Assembly (NCBI RefSeq): GCF_954871325.1 | Contig: NC_088779.1 | Coordinates: forward strand, 26,584,869 to 26,648,868 | Origin: Gordionus sp. m RMFG-2023 | Lineage: Eukaryota; Nematomorpha; Gordioida; Chordodea; Parachordodidae | DNA length: 64,000 nt | Direction: 5' to 3' | Program-made: the position numbers and the translations under genes | Part shown: positions 25,101 to 36,193 of the stretch, piece by piece | Layout of the letters: each line of letters starts with the position of its first letter | Numbering within the stretch: position 1 is the first letter of the stretch | Notes under the pieces: model-generated | Database searches by the model: none | What the model saw: only the letters and a program-made list of their open reading frames with translations | What the model was told of the DNA's origin: nothing

Positions 25101-26350
25101 ATGATTCATTACGACCAGAAGCTGATCCACAATTCTAAAATAGCTAATTTTATATTTTTGAAAAAATACCTTGTGAATGAAACCAGTTAAAGATAAAATA
25201 ATATAAGTTATGAGACATATCGAAATCGAATCTGAACAGATATTGGTTATTTTTGATACCGGTAACTAGTTATACTTTTGCGAGAAAGTAACTGTAACTA
25301 GTAACTCTGGAAAAAAATTTTTATTTTCTACTCGCATATAATTAATCTCTCCCCTACAAATAATAATCCTTCTACTTTGTCAGAATCTAGAAAAAATTAA
25401 AACAACTATTTTAGGGGAAATTTTTTTTTTTACCTATAACTTAAAATATTTTTTAAAAATATTTAAGTTCAAAAATAAGGGATATCTGAAGAATTTTTAT
25501 ATTTCGGGGAAAAGATTTAACCCGGTATTTTTAAATTTAATTATAGTTCTATTTGTGAAAAATTCAACTATAAAATATATATTTTTTTTAAAAATGTTTT
25601 AATATATATGTCACTCTTCCACCTTATAAAAATATTCAAGTAATCATTTTTAATTTAAATGAATGAAAAATTAAATATTTATGACCACCTAATTTTTTAT
25701 TTTTTTCTTAACTTTTCTCCTTATTTGCAATATGTAATCAGGCAAAAAGTGATGACAGAAAAATCGAAAAATAATATTAGAAACTTTTTGGGGTCAGGGC
25801 CGGGCCTATCAAAATCTTAAGGCTAATCAGGCTACCGCTGTTCGATCCTGTAGAACTCTATGCAAAATACAAGCCAAAATTATTAAAAATGACCAAATAA
25901 ATTTAAAAATTCGGACCTTAAAATTTTATCTTTGCTCTGATAATTTTAAAATTAATTATAGACTTTAATAATGAAGTTTCATTTTAATTATCTACTCTGC
26001 GATATGTTCTTTATTTTCATTAAAAAAAGAAATGATTTACAATAAAATAAAACTATTGGCACATTCACAATTTTTTTCTTTTTCAAAATATTTTTTTTAA
26101 AATAGTAAATTAAATGTTTTAAACTATAAAAACTTTTTATTTTTATAAAAAAATAAAATAAAAATAATTGTAATTGTAATTCAACAAACTAGCTTCAAAC
26201 ATGGAAAATATCGATTTTCCCTGGGATATTATATATGTAAGATAAGTCTCGGGAGGGGATATTTCACCGAAAAAAAAGACTAATAAAAACTTTAAAATAT
26301 ATTTTTAAAAAAGAATAACTTTAAATATTATAAAATAATTTTTCGTATTT
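22176..26350. other. AT-rich intergenic DNA
   Basis: No gene supported over 4 kb. Fragments of note are a family C word (ATTCATTCATTAAAAGTGTAC) at about 23790-23860, a lone A-box-like word near 24575, and a TAACTAGTTA-type patch at 25260-25310 that resembles hAT subterminal repeats. Confidence 0.4.
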
Positions 26351-27475
26351 TCATTGAGTTTCACCAAAATTGGAAGTGGAAGGAGACGAATAATCAGTGA
26401 ACTCGTAGGCACTGCTTTGATTGGGTGACTCAATATTTGTAATATCCACCATGTTGTTGCGGGATACGTTCATGCAACTATGGGTTGACAGCGGTTTATC
26501 GTTTTTTGTGGTACTTAGAAACATGCTTCTTCCATCTGTTTTAGATGTTTGATAAATTTTTCCGAGAATATGAGGGCTGCTCGAATAATAACCGGTATTC
26601 GATTGATATGATAGATGGTCACTGTTGGCAATTCCCCACTCCGATCCTGTCATTATTATACGTTGATAATCGATTTTAACCCCCTTATTAATTTTATTTT
26701 CCCTGTTTACCCCTCCTCCTCCAAGCGAAATAACAGCGGGACAGAGTCCCAACCCTAGCTTATGCTTGGTAGCTGCCCTATCTCTTGACTCGAACGTTAC
26801 GACATAAACAATCACCAATATTATACATCCTATGCCCATCAAACAAGGGCCGGCGTAGGATAAAATTGTAAGTCTCAATTCATCGTAATCCACCGACTCG
26901 TTATAAGAAGCGGAGTACCCTATTCTGCTCCGGTAATTTTTGATAGCCGCGGCATATTTATCCTTCTGGGCTATGAAGTGAGACTTGGGAGGTCGATTAC
27001 TGAGATGATGATTCTGGCTATTAGGATGATGATGGTTATATTGTTGTTGGTTGTTGAGATTGTTGAAATCGATCGCGTTAGGATTAAGATTAAACGTAGT
27101 TAGTATATCCGGCGTTTTATCGTAAACTTCCGTTAAAGAGTTAATAAATAATTCGCTAGTTATTATGGGAGATAACGAATAGTTGGTACCTTCGAATTTA
27201 TTCGGAATTGTGTCTTCCGTACTGTTGGTAGAGTTAGAATAAGGGATATCGTCTTCTAGTGAAAGGGAAGTTGGGAAGGAAAAATTGTTCTTGTCGGCTC
27301 CCGAATTGTTTAACAAGGATATTCTTAATCTGCTGAGAGGGGCATAATAACCGAAAATGGCCATTATAACGCCAGCTATGACTAACGCTAAGCCTATGAA
27401 GAGAGCTTGGTACGTGGCCCATGGTAAGTTTAGTGAAGGCTTAAAGTAACGATCTTTTAATTGAGTGGAGATCAT
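26351..27475 (-). CDS. TMEM200-like two-pass transmembrane protein
   Basis: An intact, intronless 374-residue frame with a good start context (AAAAATG). Two hydrophobic spans are seen. TM1 is at about residues 24-46, in a block ending AGVIMAIFGYY. TM2 is at about 204-227, in a block PCLMGIGCIILVI followed by ESRDRAATK. In known TMEM200 proteins (DUF2371 family) the first span ends in AMAVxGYWP and the second reads GPLxMGIGxF with ENRDxETK just after it, so order, motifs and the charged tail of TM2 agree. The loop between (47-203) is rich in N and S, carries several N-x-S/T sequons (near residues 56, 64, 81, 84, 98) and a His/Asn/Gln-rich tract, consistent with an exposed loop. The C-terminal tail (229-374) is Ser-rich and low-complexity. 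It is shorter than vertebrate members (about 490 residues). Cellular role is unknown for the family. Confidence 0.68.
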   Translation of the reverse strand: MISTQLKDRYFKPSLNLPWATYQALFIGLALVIAGVIMAIFGYYAPLSRLRISLLNNSGADKNNFSFPTSLSLEDDIPYSNSTNSTEDTIPNKFEGTNYSLSPIITSELFINSLTEVYDKTPDILTTFNLNPNAIDFNNLNNQQQYNHHHPNSQNHHLSNRPPKSHFIAQKDKYAAAIKNYRSRIGYSASYNESVDYDELRLTILSYAGPCLMGIGCIILVIVYVVTFESRDRAATKHKLGLGLCPAVISLGGGGVNRENKINKGVKIDYQRIIMTGSEWGIANSDHLSYQSNTGYYSSSPHILGKIYQTSKTDGRSMFLSTTKNDKPLSTHSCMNVSRNNMVDITNIESPNQSSAYEFTDYSSPSTSNFGETQ

Positions 27476-29639
27476 TTTTGTAGGTCCATATATTTATTTT
27501 AATTTTTTTTAAAAAAAAATGATTTACGCCTGAATAAATATTCCTTTTTTATAATTATAAAAGTGCCATATTTATTTTTAAAAGATGATATTATCTATAT
27601 GAATATGATGAATTTCCTGAGAAAAAATATTCCATTATTATGAATCAAAATTAAATTTTTTTTTCTTTTTCTTAATAGTTTATTTGGTTTATTCGGGATA
27701 AGAATATCCACTAAGCATTTCCCATAGCAAAAAGAAAATTATTATTATTTATTTTTCTTAATCTTTTAATTTTTTTGTAAATATTTTCGAATTTTAAAAA
27801 GTTTAAATTTTGGTTATTTTATTTTCCTAATATCATATTATTTTGTTTTTATTTTAAAAAATAAAAAATATTATAAATAAACCATAAAAGAAGATATTTA
27901 ATTTCAAATATGAAGTAATATAAATTGAGTTATTATTTTATTTTAGCCAAAAAAAAAATATTAACATAGAAATACAGTATCTATTTTCATTTCTTTTATA
28001 TACATTATATACATATATAAATTGTGGTTATCGATCCAATGATGAAATAAAAAAGAAGTTGGTTTTTTTTTATATTTCAAAAAATTTCGTTTATTATTGG
28101 CTATTTATTTATTTTTAGTCTTTTTATAGTTTATCAACAGTGTCAAAATGTTTCAGCAGGTAGTCCCTGCCAACGAATGTATTGAGTCTAAGTAATTCTA
28201 CTATCTTATCATCGTGCCTTGGGATGTTAGTGAATTAAGGGTAAAAATATATCTTTAAAACTTAAATCTTTATTGAGCTTTTTTTTAATCTTTTAATGAA
28301 CGGAATCTGCTCAATAGCATGTGCATAGCACCCACTCAATCAATTTCAGACAATAAGGATTTGCTTATTTTATGTATATGAAAAATCTATGCATACAAAC
28401 TTTCAAGGCAAAACTGTGTGAAATTTATAAGGTTGACAAGCCATAATACTGGCTAAAACTCATTTAAAGCAAAATCAGGTTTTTTGTAGACATTTTTTTA
28501 AATTTTTATCCAATAGTATAATTTCTGATCTCGTGATCAATTTTCATTCAATAAATAATATTTTGACTTCTTGATCAATTTTTATTCCAAATTTTTATAA
28601 CAATAATAAAATTATATTGGTTTAATATATGTTTATAGGTTTATAATATGCACATAGAAAATTTGATATTTGTTTAATAGCTTGGTAGCTTAGTAATAAA
28701 AAGTACTTGTTCGAAACCAGACCAAGAAAATTTCAGGGCAATTATTTTTGCTTAAAACAATTTTAAATTTTACATCTAACACGGGGAGATATTATCCGCT
28801 ATTATAATAAAGGGGATGGAGGAAAAAATTCCTTTAATTTTTTGCTTAAAGGGGGGGGGGGGGTGAGGTTAAGGATAAAATATTGTTATTTGACTTAAGA
28901 AGTAAAGCCCCTCCCCCACCCACTCCTCTTCCATAAAGGATTATTGATTACTGCTGCATCTAAAATCTAAATGGCTTTAGCAATTTTTTCTAACGCCCTG
29001 CCCCTAAATATCAATGATTCTAGAACTTGAATGAAATCGTCTAGCATAAGAGGTAAAATTGGAGATGGCATGCCTAAGATACCTCCTTGCTCCCATAATT
29101 TTTTTCACTCCTTATCCACTCAACTATTCATGAAGATAAATGACTTCTACCCACCCATTCCCCACTCCCTCTACATGTTTCTACCATAACCAGATAAAAA
29201 TTATGGTTAGTCTATATTATAAAAAATATATATGATGATTTTTCAACAACCTTACTTAAAAAGTTAATATAATTTTTTGCAAATTTTATTGTTCAAATCC
29301 ATTTTTTAATTTTTGAAACTATGATTCCTTGATCATTCGTTATTAACCACTATTTGTGTATCACCGCCATTTATAAAATTCTTCGTCATTTTTTGCTAAT
29401 ATTATAATATAATACTATATTTAATCGTGTTTATAAGAAAAGAAGAAAAAAAGGACATTTTTATTTGCCGATTTTATGTTTTGCCGAGCGGGATTCGTTG
29501 AAAAATAATATTTAAATTATAATTGACATGATGGAAATGGATTCTTTTTAAGAATAATTTTATTATCTTTTATTTTTGTGAAAAAAAAACTGATGATAAA
29601 ATCGAAATCATCAATGCTTTCCATACCCGAATACGCAGT
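27476..29639. other. AT-rich intergenic DNA, with a G-run
   Basis: Contains the upstream region of the TMEM200-like gene. A run of 13 G at 28851-28863 is followed about 45 bp later by a C-rich stretch that could pair with it. No gene is recognised. Confidence 0.4.
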
Positions 29640-30615
29640 GAATTCCTGAAGTTTGTTCATTCTTACTATAATTTCCCAGTTCCTTCAGGACTGCTACTCC
29701 AAATTAATACACCTAATAGAGATTAACTAATTCCATCTTTATAAGGTATCAGGTTGACCCACTTGAAATTGATAAAATGATCGACGTCAATAACTAATGC
29801 AAGTTTAATTTACACTCTTGGTATATATATGATGGAATAATAACAAGTTAGCCCGACCAAGTCAGCATGGTAATAGGCATAATAAAATCCTAAGAAAACA
29901 TAGTCTGAGGAATACTGTCCCTTAAATAACAATGTTCAAAATGATTTCATGATTAACCCTACTCATAAAGAGTATCTCACATATCTATGGCCCTTAGGCA
30001 ATGATGACTCCTTCATTTGCAGATATTCGAAAGGATCTAAGGCTTACAGATCCGATTTTTTAACCCTAGGATAAACATTGTGATAAAGTTATACCATGCT
30101 TATGTTAACTTTGTCAGGCTCCTGTTGGCTTAAAAGGTCGCCACTCACTGTGCAAACTATTTAGGTAACTTTCTAAGACATGCAAAATGTAATGACTATA
30201 TCATGTGCCTTGAATCGTTTGGAATTTATTTAATCCTTGAGCCGACTGAACTTTGTAACTCAGATGGTAAATGTCCGATGGTTTGTCCTTCCATGGAAAA
30301 ATGGTAAGTTCTTAATATGATATCTTTCCATTGTAGATCCAATCCCACCCTCCACCTTATACCATTATGCTATTGTCGTTGCAGATCGAAGCAAATCTGG
30401 AAAATATTTTACTGTTTTGCTATTCAACCAATTGTTTACACCAATAATTGCTACAACGCTAACTTCCTTTGGCACTCATGCTCTAGCCTTCCTTAAGGAT
30501 CTAGGGTATCGCAAGACATCAAAAATTGAAAATACAAACTAAGACTTTTACCTTAGACAAGAATAACAGTTAATATAATTCGAGCCAACAAGTTTTATTA
30601 TCCGCTGATGATAAG
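29640..30615 (+). mobile_element. LINE fragment D: decayed C-terminal part of a non-LTR reverse transcriptase ORF
   Basis: The frame is broken, but blocks on the plus strand match the C-terminal region of the reverse transcriptase copies at 40.6 and 62.3 kb. Near 30275-30430 the blocks read SDGLSFHGK, then YDISIVDP, then AIVVADRSKSGKYF. Near 30440-30510 they read FTPIIATTLTSFGTHALAFLK, corresponding to FIPIISSTLATFGSRALTFF in copy A. The upstream part to 29640 is too decayed to read well. There are several stops and frameshifts, and no polymerase motifs are present, so this is a dead 5'-truncated or fragmented copy. Confidence 0.6.
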
Positions 30616-31653
30616 AATAACTATTTAATGAAATATTAAATAATTATATTCATATTAAATAATATACATGAATAAATAATCTAACATTCTACCATTGTCT
30701 AGGAGATTATGAGGTGGTGTTGTGCTAATGTTAATTTTAAATATCATTTTTACTTAATCAATCTAAAAACCACCGGAATTTTTTTCTCGGTATATTTTTT
30801 GAGCTATTTCTCCGCTTTATAATTTAACATCCTCCAATGCTAAAAATTTCAGTTAATATATAATAAAATTGTTTCTATTTAAAGCCAATTCGTAAAAAGA
30901 AACTAACATTGGTCAAATTTTATTCGTAGCATAGATGGGTTTGTTGCAATATAAATTAAAAATCATTTTGAGAAATAAATTGAGCAATTATTTTGTTGCC
31001 ACTTGCTACAATTTACATATTTTTTAAAATACCTTTTTATTAAAAGCATGTTGCTTGTTACAACATAGACAAATAATGTGTGTTCATATAAAAAAAATGT
31101 TTAGTTTATATACCGTTATTTTCCTTTTAAATTGTATTTTATTACTACAAACGCAAAATATTCGTCCATTATAACATTTTTCTGGCGGTTTTAATCTTTT
31201 AATTCAGGCTATAAATTAATAGTTATTTTGCTTTAAGATAATTATAGAAGATTGGTTAAATTAATTATCTTAGCTTATAAACTTATTTCCAAATTACTTC
31301 TTACATTTTTATTTCCTTCAAATAACAACACAAAATATATTAAATACCATTTAATACTCTTCTATAAAAAACAGAAGATATAATATATACTTATAAAAAC
31401 TAAATTAAAATTGTATCCATTTCTTTTGTTATTAATATTTATGATATTGGCAAAAAAAGTAATTTCTAAGTATGTAAATATACATATTATATTATAAATT
31501 AAAACTCTAGTTTATTCTGGTGATGAAATATTGTATAAATGACGTAATTAAACATAAACTTAAACTATGTAGGAAAAACATTATTTAAATAGCTTAGATT
31601 GCATTTTATCTTTTAATATAATATATTTAGAAAATAATATCGTTTATAATATA
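30616..31653. other. AT-rich intergenic DNA upstream of the ADF/cofilin gene
   Basis: No gene or repeat recognised. It presumably contains the promoter and 5' UTR of the gene starting at 31654, but no clear core element stands out in such AT-rich sequence. Confidence 0.4.
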
Positions 31654-32328
31654 ATGCCTTTAAGTCCATCATATAATACTGAAGAGAATACTGTGGAGAC
31701 TATCGAAAAGTCTATTGAGATCCTCAGTGATGAAGTCAAGAGTAATGTTGATGCCAAATCATCCAACTCAGGTAATGAATCAAATTCCCTATATGAAGAA
31801 GTTGATAATAAAACATTCTTAAGCTTGGCCCGTAGTGACACTTTTGGGGTTGCCCTGCAAGATGACTGTTTCAATGCATTCCAGCAACTCAAGATGAAGC
31901 GAGGCATAAAAAGTTTGGTGTTCTACTTGGATTTAGAAAATAAGTGTAATGTGAATGCTTCTGCCTCGCTTTTAACCAAAATCCATTTGGACAAAGTGCT
32001 CGCTGATACAACTACTCATGAGGACCTTTTGAGAGCCCTGAGGCATTACGATGATGTCCAGCAATGCCGGTACGTAGTAACTGACTTTGATTACAATAAC
32101 CCGACCACCAATCAAATCACTAGCAAACTTATTTTCTTCCTGTGGTTACCGGCCGAGGCCTCTATAAGAGACAAAATGAGATACATTTCTAACAAGAGCA
32201 TTTTGCTCAAGGGATTAAATGGAGTTTTTTTGGAGTTGCAAAATACTAAGCTCGAGGATTATGAATATGAAAATATCCTTAAAACGGTTTTGTCAAAACA
32301 GTATACTAGTTCAGCTTATGGTGTATAA
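31654..32328 (+). CDS. ADF/cofilin-family actin-binding protein with N-terminal extension
   Basis: An intact 224-residue frame in one exon. Residues about 60-216 align with the ADF-homology domain. The block GVALQDDCFNAFQQLK (about 65-80) corresponds to the cofilin N-terminal helix region (GVxVxDxxxxxFNDxK). The block CRYVVTDFDY (138-147) corresponds to CRYALYDATY. The block IFFLWLPAEASIRDKMRY (160-177), followed by LLKGLNG, corresponds to the actin-binding long helix (FIxWxPExAxxKxKMxYAS). Such proteins bind and sever actin filaments in the cytoplasm. The first ~60 residues are an acidic, Ser-rich extension absent from typical 140-170-residue cofilins. It removes the usual free N-terminal Ser-3 regulatory site unless a later Met or processing is used, and no Met lies conveniently before the domain. 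Lack of introns could mean an intron loss or a retrocopy; the open frame argues it works. Confidence 0.85.
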   Translation: MPLSPSYNTEENTVETIEKSIEILSDEVKSNVDAKSSNSGNESNSLYEEVDNKTFLSLARSDTFGVALQDDCFNAFQQLKMKRGIKSLVFYLDLENKCNVNASASLLTKIHLDKVLADTTTHEDLLRALRHYDDVQQCRYVVTDFDYNNPTTNQITSKLIFFLWLPAEASIRDKMRYISNKSILLKGLNGVFLELQNTKLEDYEYENILKTVLSKQYTSSAYGV

Positions 32329-32402
32329 AAAAAAACTTTGCAAAATGATTTTTGTATATATATATTATATTATTTTTTTTCTAAAGTTGTTAATGATTTA
32401 TT

Positions 32403-32432
32403 GGAAGGGAAGGGGGGAGGGGAGGGGAAGGG
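32403..32432 (+). promoter_or_regulatory. G-quadruplex-type motif in the 3' UTR of the ADF/cofilin gene
   Basis: Five runs of three or more G (32407-32409, 32412-32417, 32419-32422, 32424-32427, 32430-32432) are separated by 1-2 A. This matches the G3+N1-7 quadruplex pattern. It lies on the coding strand about 75 nt after the stop and before the poly(A) signal, so it would be in the mRNA. Function is inference. Confidence 0.6.
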
Positions 32433-32501
32433 TAGTTAATTTATAAATTTTTATAATGTTTTATTATAATAACAATTGTTATGACAAATTTTTTAGATTA
32501 T

Positions 32502-32507
32502 AATAAA
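32502..32507 (+). terminator. Poly(A) signal AATAAA of the ADF/cofilin gene
   Basis: A canonical AATAAA about 175 nt after the stop codon. In an AT-rich genome the word is common, so the assignment rests on position. Confidence 0.4.
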
Positions 32508-33280
32508 TTTCACATGAAATATAAATCCATATAAAGTAGTGTTTGCATATCGATAATATATTGAATTAGATTCATTCTAATATAAATATAAAAATCCTTT
32601 GAAGTAAAGAATATTTTGACCGCAGATGTAGCAAAGACTTTACTAAGTCCAACATAAATATTATTGATCGGCCTTATATGGTTAACAAAGTTTTGGATTA
32701 CACGTTTCTAAATGCTTAATTTTTTGAAATTTTTTTAAATTATGCTGTACACTAGAAATCATATTTGTAGTGCGGCCTTCTGATATAGAATATTAAATAC
32801 ATATTGAAATAGAGGTGTCCTAGATAAATATTTGCAAAATATAATTAAAATATTTATTTTACATCTAGAGAAATATCAAAATTATTTCACCTTATAATCA
32901 TTTTCAAATACATTATAACGTATAATTCTTAGTAGTAGCCTAGATTCGGGTATATTGGAAGGGACACAGTGGGTTTTCCTCCCATAAATTTTAATAGAGG
33001 TCCATAGTTCCAATTAATGTAGACCTTTGGATATATTAGATTTTTATAAAAATAATTTTGATTTTGTCACCTCATATTTCTAAAAATTTTAAATTATAGT
33101 CGTTATTTTTTTAAAAGTTATTAACTTTTACTAATTTTTCTATAAAATTTTTATTTATGGGGATAATTTTTGGGGGAGAGTGAAGTATTTTTTTTATCTT
33201 AAAATGATATATATGAAAAAGAGGTAAATTTTTTTAAGACAAAATTTTGCCCCCCCCCCCACCCCACGATAACGCCTATA
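32508..33280. other. AT-rich intergenic DNA
   Basis: No gene seen. Ends with a run of at least 11 C just before the MITE at 33289. Confidence 0.4.
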
Positions 33281-33288
33281 CCTATAAT

Positions 33289-33511
33289 TAGTGTTGTTAA
33301 ACGGCTCGATTTGAGCCGGTTTTTATAAACGGTTAACTCAATATTTTATCCATATAAATATTACCCAAGCCTGAAAATTTTGTTCATAGATGGCACAAAG
33401 GTTTAGACATCTACTAGCGAAATCTAGAGCCTTAGGCAATATTTCTTTGGGCAAAATATTGAGTTAACCGTTTTTAAAAATCAGCTCAAAATGAGCCGTT
33501 TAACAACACTA
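33289..33511. mobile_element. hAT-like MITE, family A (223 bp, intact ends)
   Basis: The best family A copy. Ends TAGTGTTGTTAAACGGCTC and complement are flanked by a perfect 8-bp duplication CCTATAAT (33281-33288 and 33512-33519). The arms carry paired words GGTTAACTCAATATTTTAT and AAAATATTGAGTTAACC. Little unpaired sequence remains in the middle and nothing is coded. The 8-bp duplication and TAGTG ends put it in the hAT superfamily. Confidence 0.88.
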
Positions 33512-33519
33512 CCTATAAT

Positions 33520-34597
33520 ACTATATATTGTTATCGCGAAAGTTTATCTTTTATTACAATAACACGAGGTCGGAAGTGGAGTGCGGTATTAAAAGGAATG
33601 AGGTAATCATCTTCAAGGTTTGAAATCTTCTATAGAACAGAAATATTCAAAATTTTACAAAATTACTCTATATTAATTTTACTGATACTAATCAGTTAAT
33701 ACAATTTTTTGGCTCGGATAAAATGTAGATAGATCATCGTAATTTGGAAATTTTTTTAAATTTATTCAGATTTTAAAATAGTATAAAAAAATTAGCTCAT
33801 CTTCAAGACTTATAAAAATATAATTATTGGTAAAAAAAAATTTAAAATCTGGTCACGAGTCTAAGATTGATAAAATATATAACCCAAATGGCACATTATT
33901 ATTGGAGGTATTGATAATTACACTAATAATTCTTGATTAAAGATTTATCATTATTTTTTTAAATTTTATATATCAAATAAAATACTTTTATTATCTATAA
34001 ATATTTTGCACAAATGTTACAAAGTTTGTGGGTATGTGTATTGTGAAAATGGTAAACTAATGAGAGGTGGAGGCAGTAATTTGGATACAGAAGACAATTA
34101 TGGGATAGGGAGACTAAATTGATTATCACGGTTGCCATCAAGTAAATAATTGGATTGTTTTATGAAAAAATAAAATGTGTTATAAACTATTAAAGAAAAT
34201 TGATTTATTAAAATTATTTGACTTCTGTTTACAGCTGGGGGAATATCATCAAAGGGTGAGTGATTTTAATAAAATAATATCGATAGAGTTTCTCAATTTG
34301 TTCGTTAAATTATATAATAAATAAAATAAAATCTCACTTATAATTCATATAATATTAGTCCTATCTAAAAATTTAATTATTTCCTATATTAATTATTCAT
34401 TTATTCATTTATGGAAATGGAATATTATTCTTCCTTTCTCCTTTTCGCTTTTTATGTTTACAAAATATATAAATTAAGGTATATTTATTTTTTAATAATT
34501 ATTTATTATAAAAATTTGAATCTCAAAAAAATACATACATATTCATTCAAAGACAAGATTAAATATTGTACATTTACTTAGTTTGGAATGAGTGAAC
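33520..34597. other. AT-rich upstream region of GPCR copy 1
   Basis: From about 34200 this flank is shared, inverted, with 55.7-56.05 kb upstream of GPCR copy 2, and partly with 45.2-45.5 kb upstream of copy 3. A 21-nt block at 34235-34255 sits between a good acceptor (TTTACAG) and a good donor (GTGAGT) and could be a small 5' exon, but copies 2 and 3 do not conserve it. Confidence 0.45.
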
Positions 34598-35962
34598 ATG
34601 GCTATAGAGAAAATTCTATCTACACTTTCTATCACAAAAAATACAGACCAAGAGAATAGTCAGGCTCACAAAAAGATATTCCTTACCTTATACATTACCC
34701 AAATAATTATAATTGTAATTACAAATTCTATTTATTTTTGGATCATGTATGACAAATATTTCCTTAATTGGTTACAGATCGTATCAATTTGGGAAAATCA
34801 TTGAATCTAGTTAAATGTTGCCCCAAGCTTAAAATCTTAAACGAAAAAGCTGATAATGAAAATCTATATACAATTAAAAGTAAGCTCTATTTCGTAGTTC
34901 CCGTCCAATGCTATTTTTCGCTCAGAGCTTGCGGCGACATTATGTCAGCCCTCATTGCCATGCCGATTCAGATTCACATATTCTATTCTAAATCTAATAG
35001 AGAACATAGCAATTCGTCTAATTATGCTTTGTGCGTAGAAATGGCTATTCTTTTGTACTTCAAAGAAGTTTTTACCAATATGAGTACTTTCAGTATCTTA
35101 GCTATAGCTGTTGATAGATTTTGGGCCATAAGGTTTCCTTTTAAATACAAATCTGACAAAAAACATATTAAATGGAGTATTATAATAATAATTTTAGCTG
35201 TATTGATCATACCCACCTTCGTTCCAATTGTCAAGATATTTGACAAAACGTCTTTTACCCCATATTGCAAGATGAGCTTTAGAACCTATAGGATTAATTT
35301 GATTTGGATTTTGACTACAGGTTACATTTTATTTTTAGAAGATGTAGAACGTTATTTTAATTTATATGAATTAAAATTCTAAAAATAATTTTTTAAACAT
35401 ATTAAATATAAAATATAATCATTTTTTAAAATAACATACCTTTTATAATCAAAATATAAAAACAGGCGTAATAATTCCTTTCACTGTCTCCATCATATTG
35501 TATTGCTACATTATTCACTTCCTTAAATCTTTGAAGAACGTAACAAAAGATGAAATGTACATGTGCAGAGACAATAATAAAGCTATACGATTGATATATT
35601 ATTTGATAGGCACCTACTCTGTTTTTTACATTCCAATAATAGTAATGAGTTTTATGATTATATTAATCAAAGATTTATACTGTGAGCGGATGCACATTAT
35701 TCTCCTTGGTTTTTCACTTTGGTTTAACTCACTAAGATGGGTAAATCCGATGATTCTACTGGCTTTCAATGGTTCTTTAAGATGTGAAACTATCAGAGAC
35801 CTATTTTGTAGAAGCAGGTCAGAGATTTTTTTATTAGTTATTTTAATATTATTTCCCGATCAATATCATCTCTCTGAAAAAAAATTGGTATTTTTGGAAA
35901 ATTTTCTTTCGCCTACCTTATTTAAGAATTTAATATATAAAATACTAAAATTAGATAAATGA
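34598..35962 (+). pseudogene. GPCR copy 1: rhodopsin-like receptor gene, two exons, frame broken in exon 1
   Basis: Exon 1 is 34598-35320 and exon 2 is 35466-35962, with a 145-bp phase-1 GT-AG intron (CTACAG|GTTACA ... AACAG|GC) cutting the start of TM5. Seven spans can be traced. TM1 is ITQIIIIVITNSIYFW. TM2 holds CGDIMSALIAMP. TM3 ends AIAVDRFWAI (the DRY box as DRF). TM4 is IIIIILAVLIIPTF. TM5 is GVIIPFTVSIILYCY. TM6 holds YSVFYIP in place of CWxP. TM7 ends in WVNPMILL, the NPxxY motif with Leu. This is class A (rhodopsin-like), with an amine-receptor look in TM2-TM3; ligand unknown. Relative to copy 2 a 4-nt deletion near 34778 shifts the frame in the loop after TM1, and a 2-nt loss moves the usable ATG to 34598. 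It may be a recent pseudogene, because the rest of the frame is open. Confidence 0.75.
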
Positions 35963-36193
35963 ATCCGATAATAAACTAAAATTTTAATATATATAATAAA
36001 TTTCTCAAAATTACTAATGCCAATTAATGCAGGGTATATGGCCAGTCAAAACAAGGATAATATTTGTTACGAAATTCCACTTTCGCAGAAAGTCTATCTT
36101 AAAGACTATCGTGGATATAGCTTTGATTCAAATTTTTGATTAAGAATTGAGCTATATATATACAGTCATGCTACTTCTCTCTTATATTAAAAA

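Noticed and set aside
31644-31907. Minus-strand frame opposite the cofilin gene
   Set aside because: Shadow of the real coding strand.
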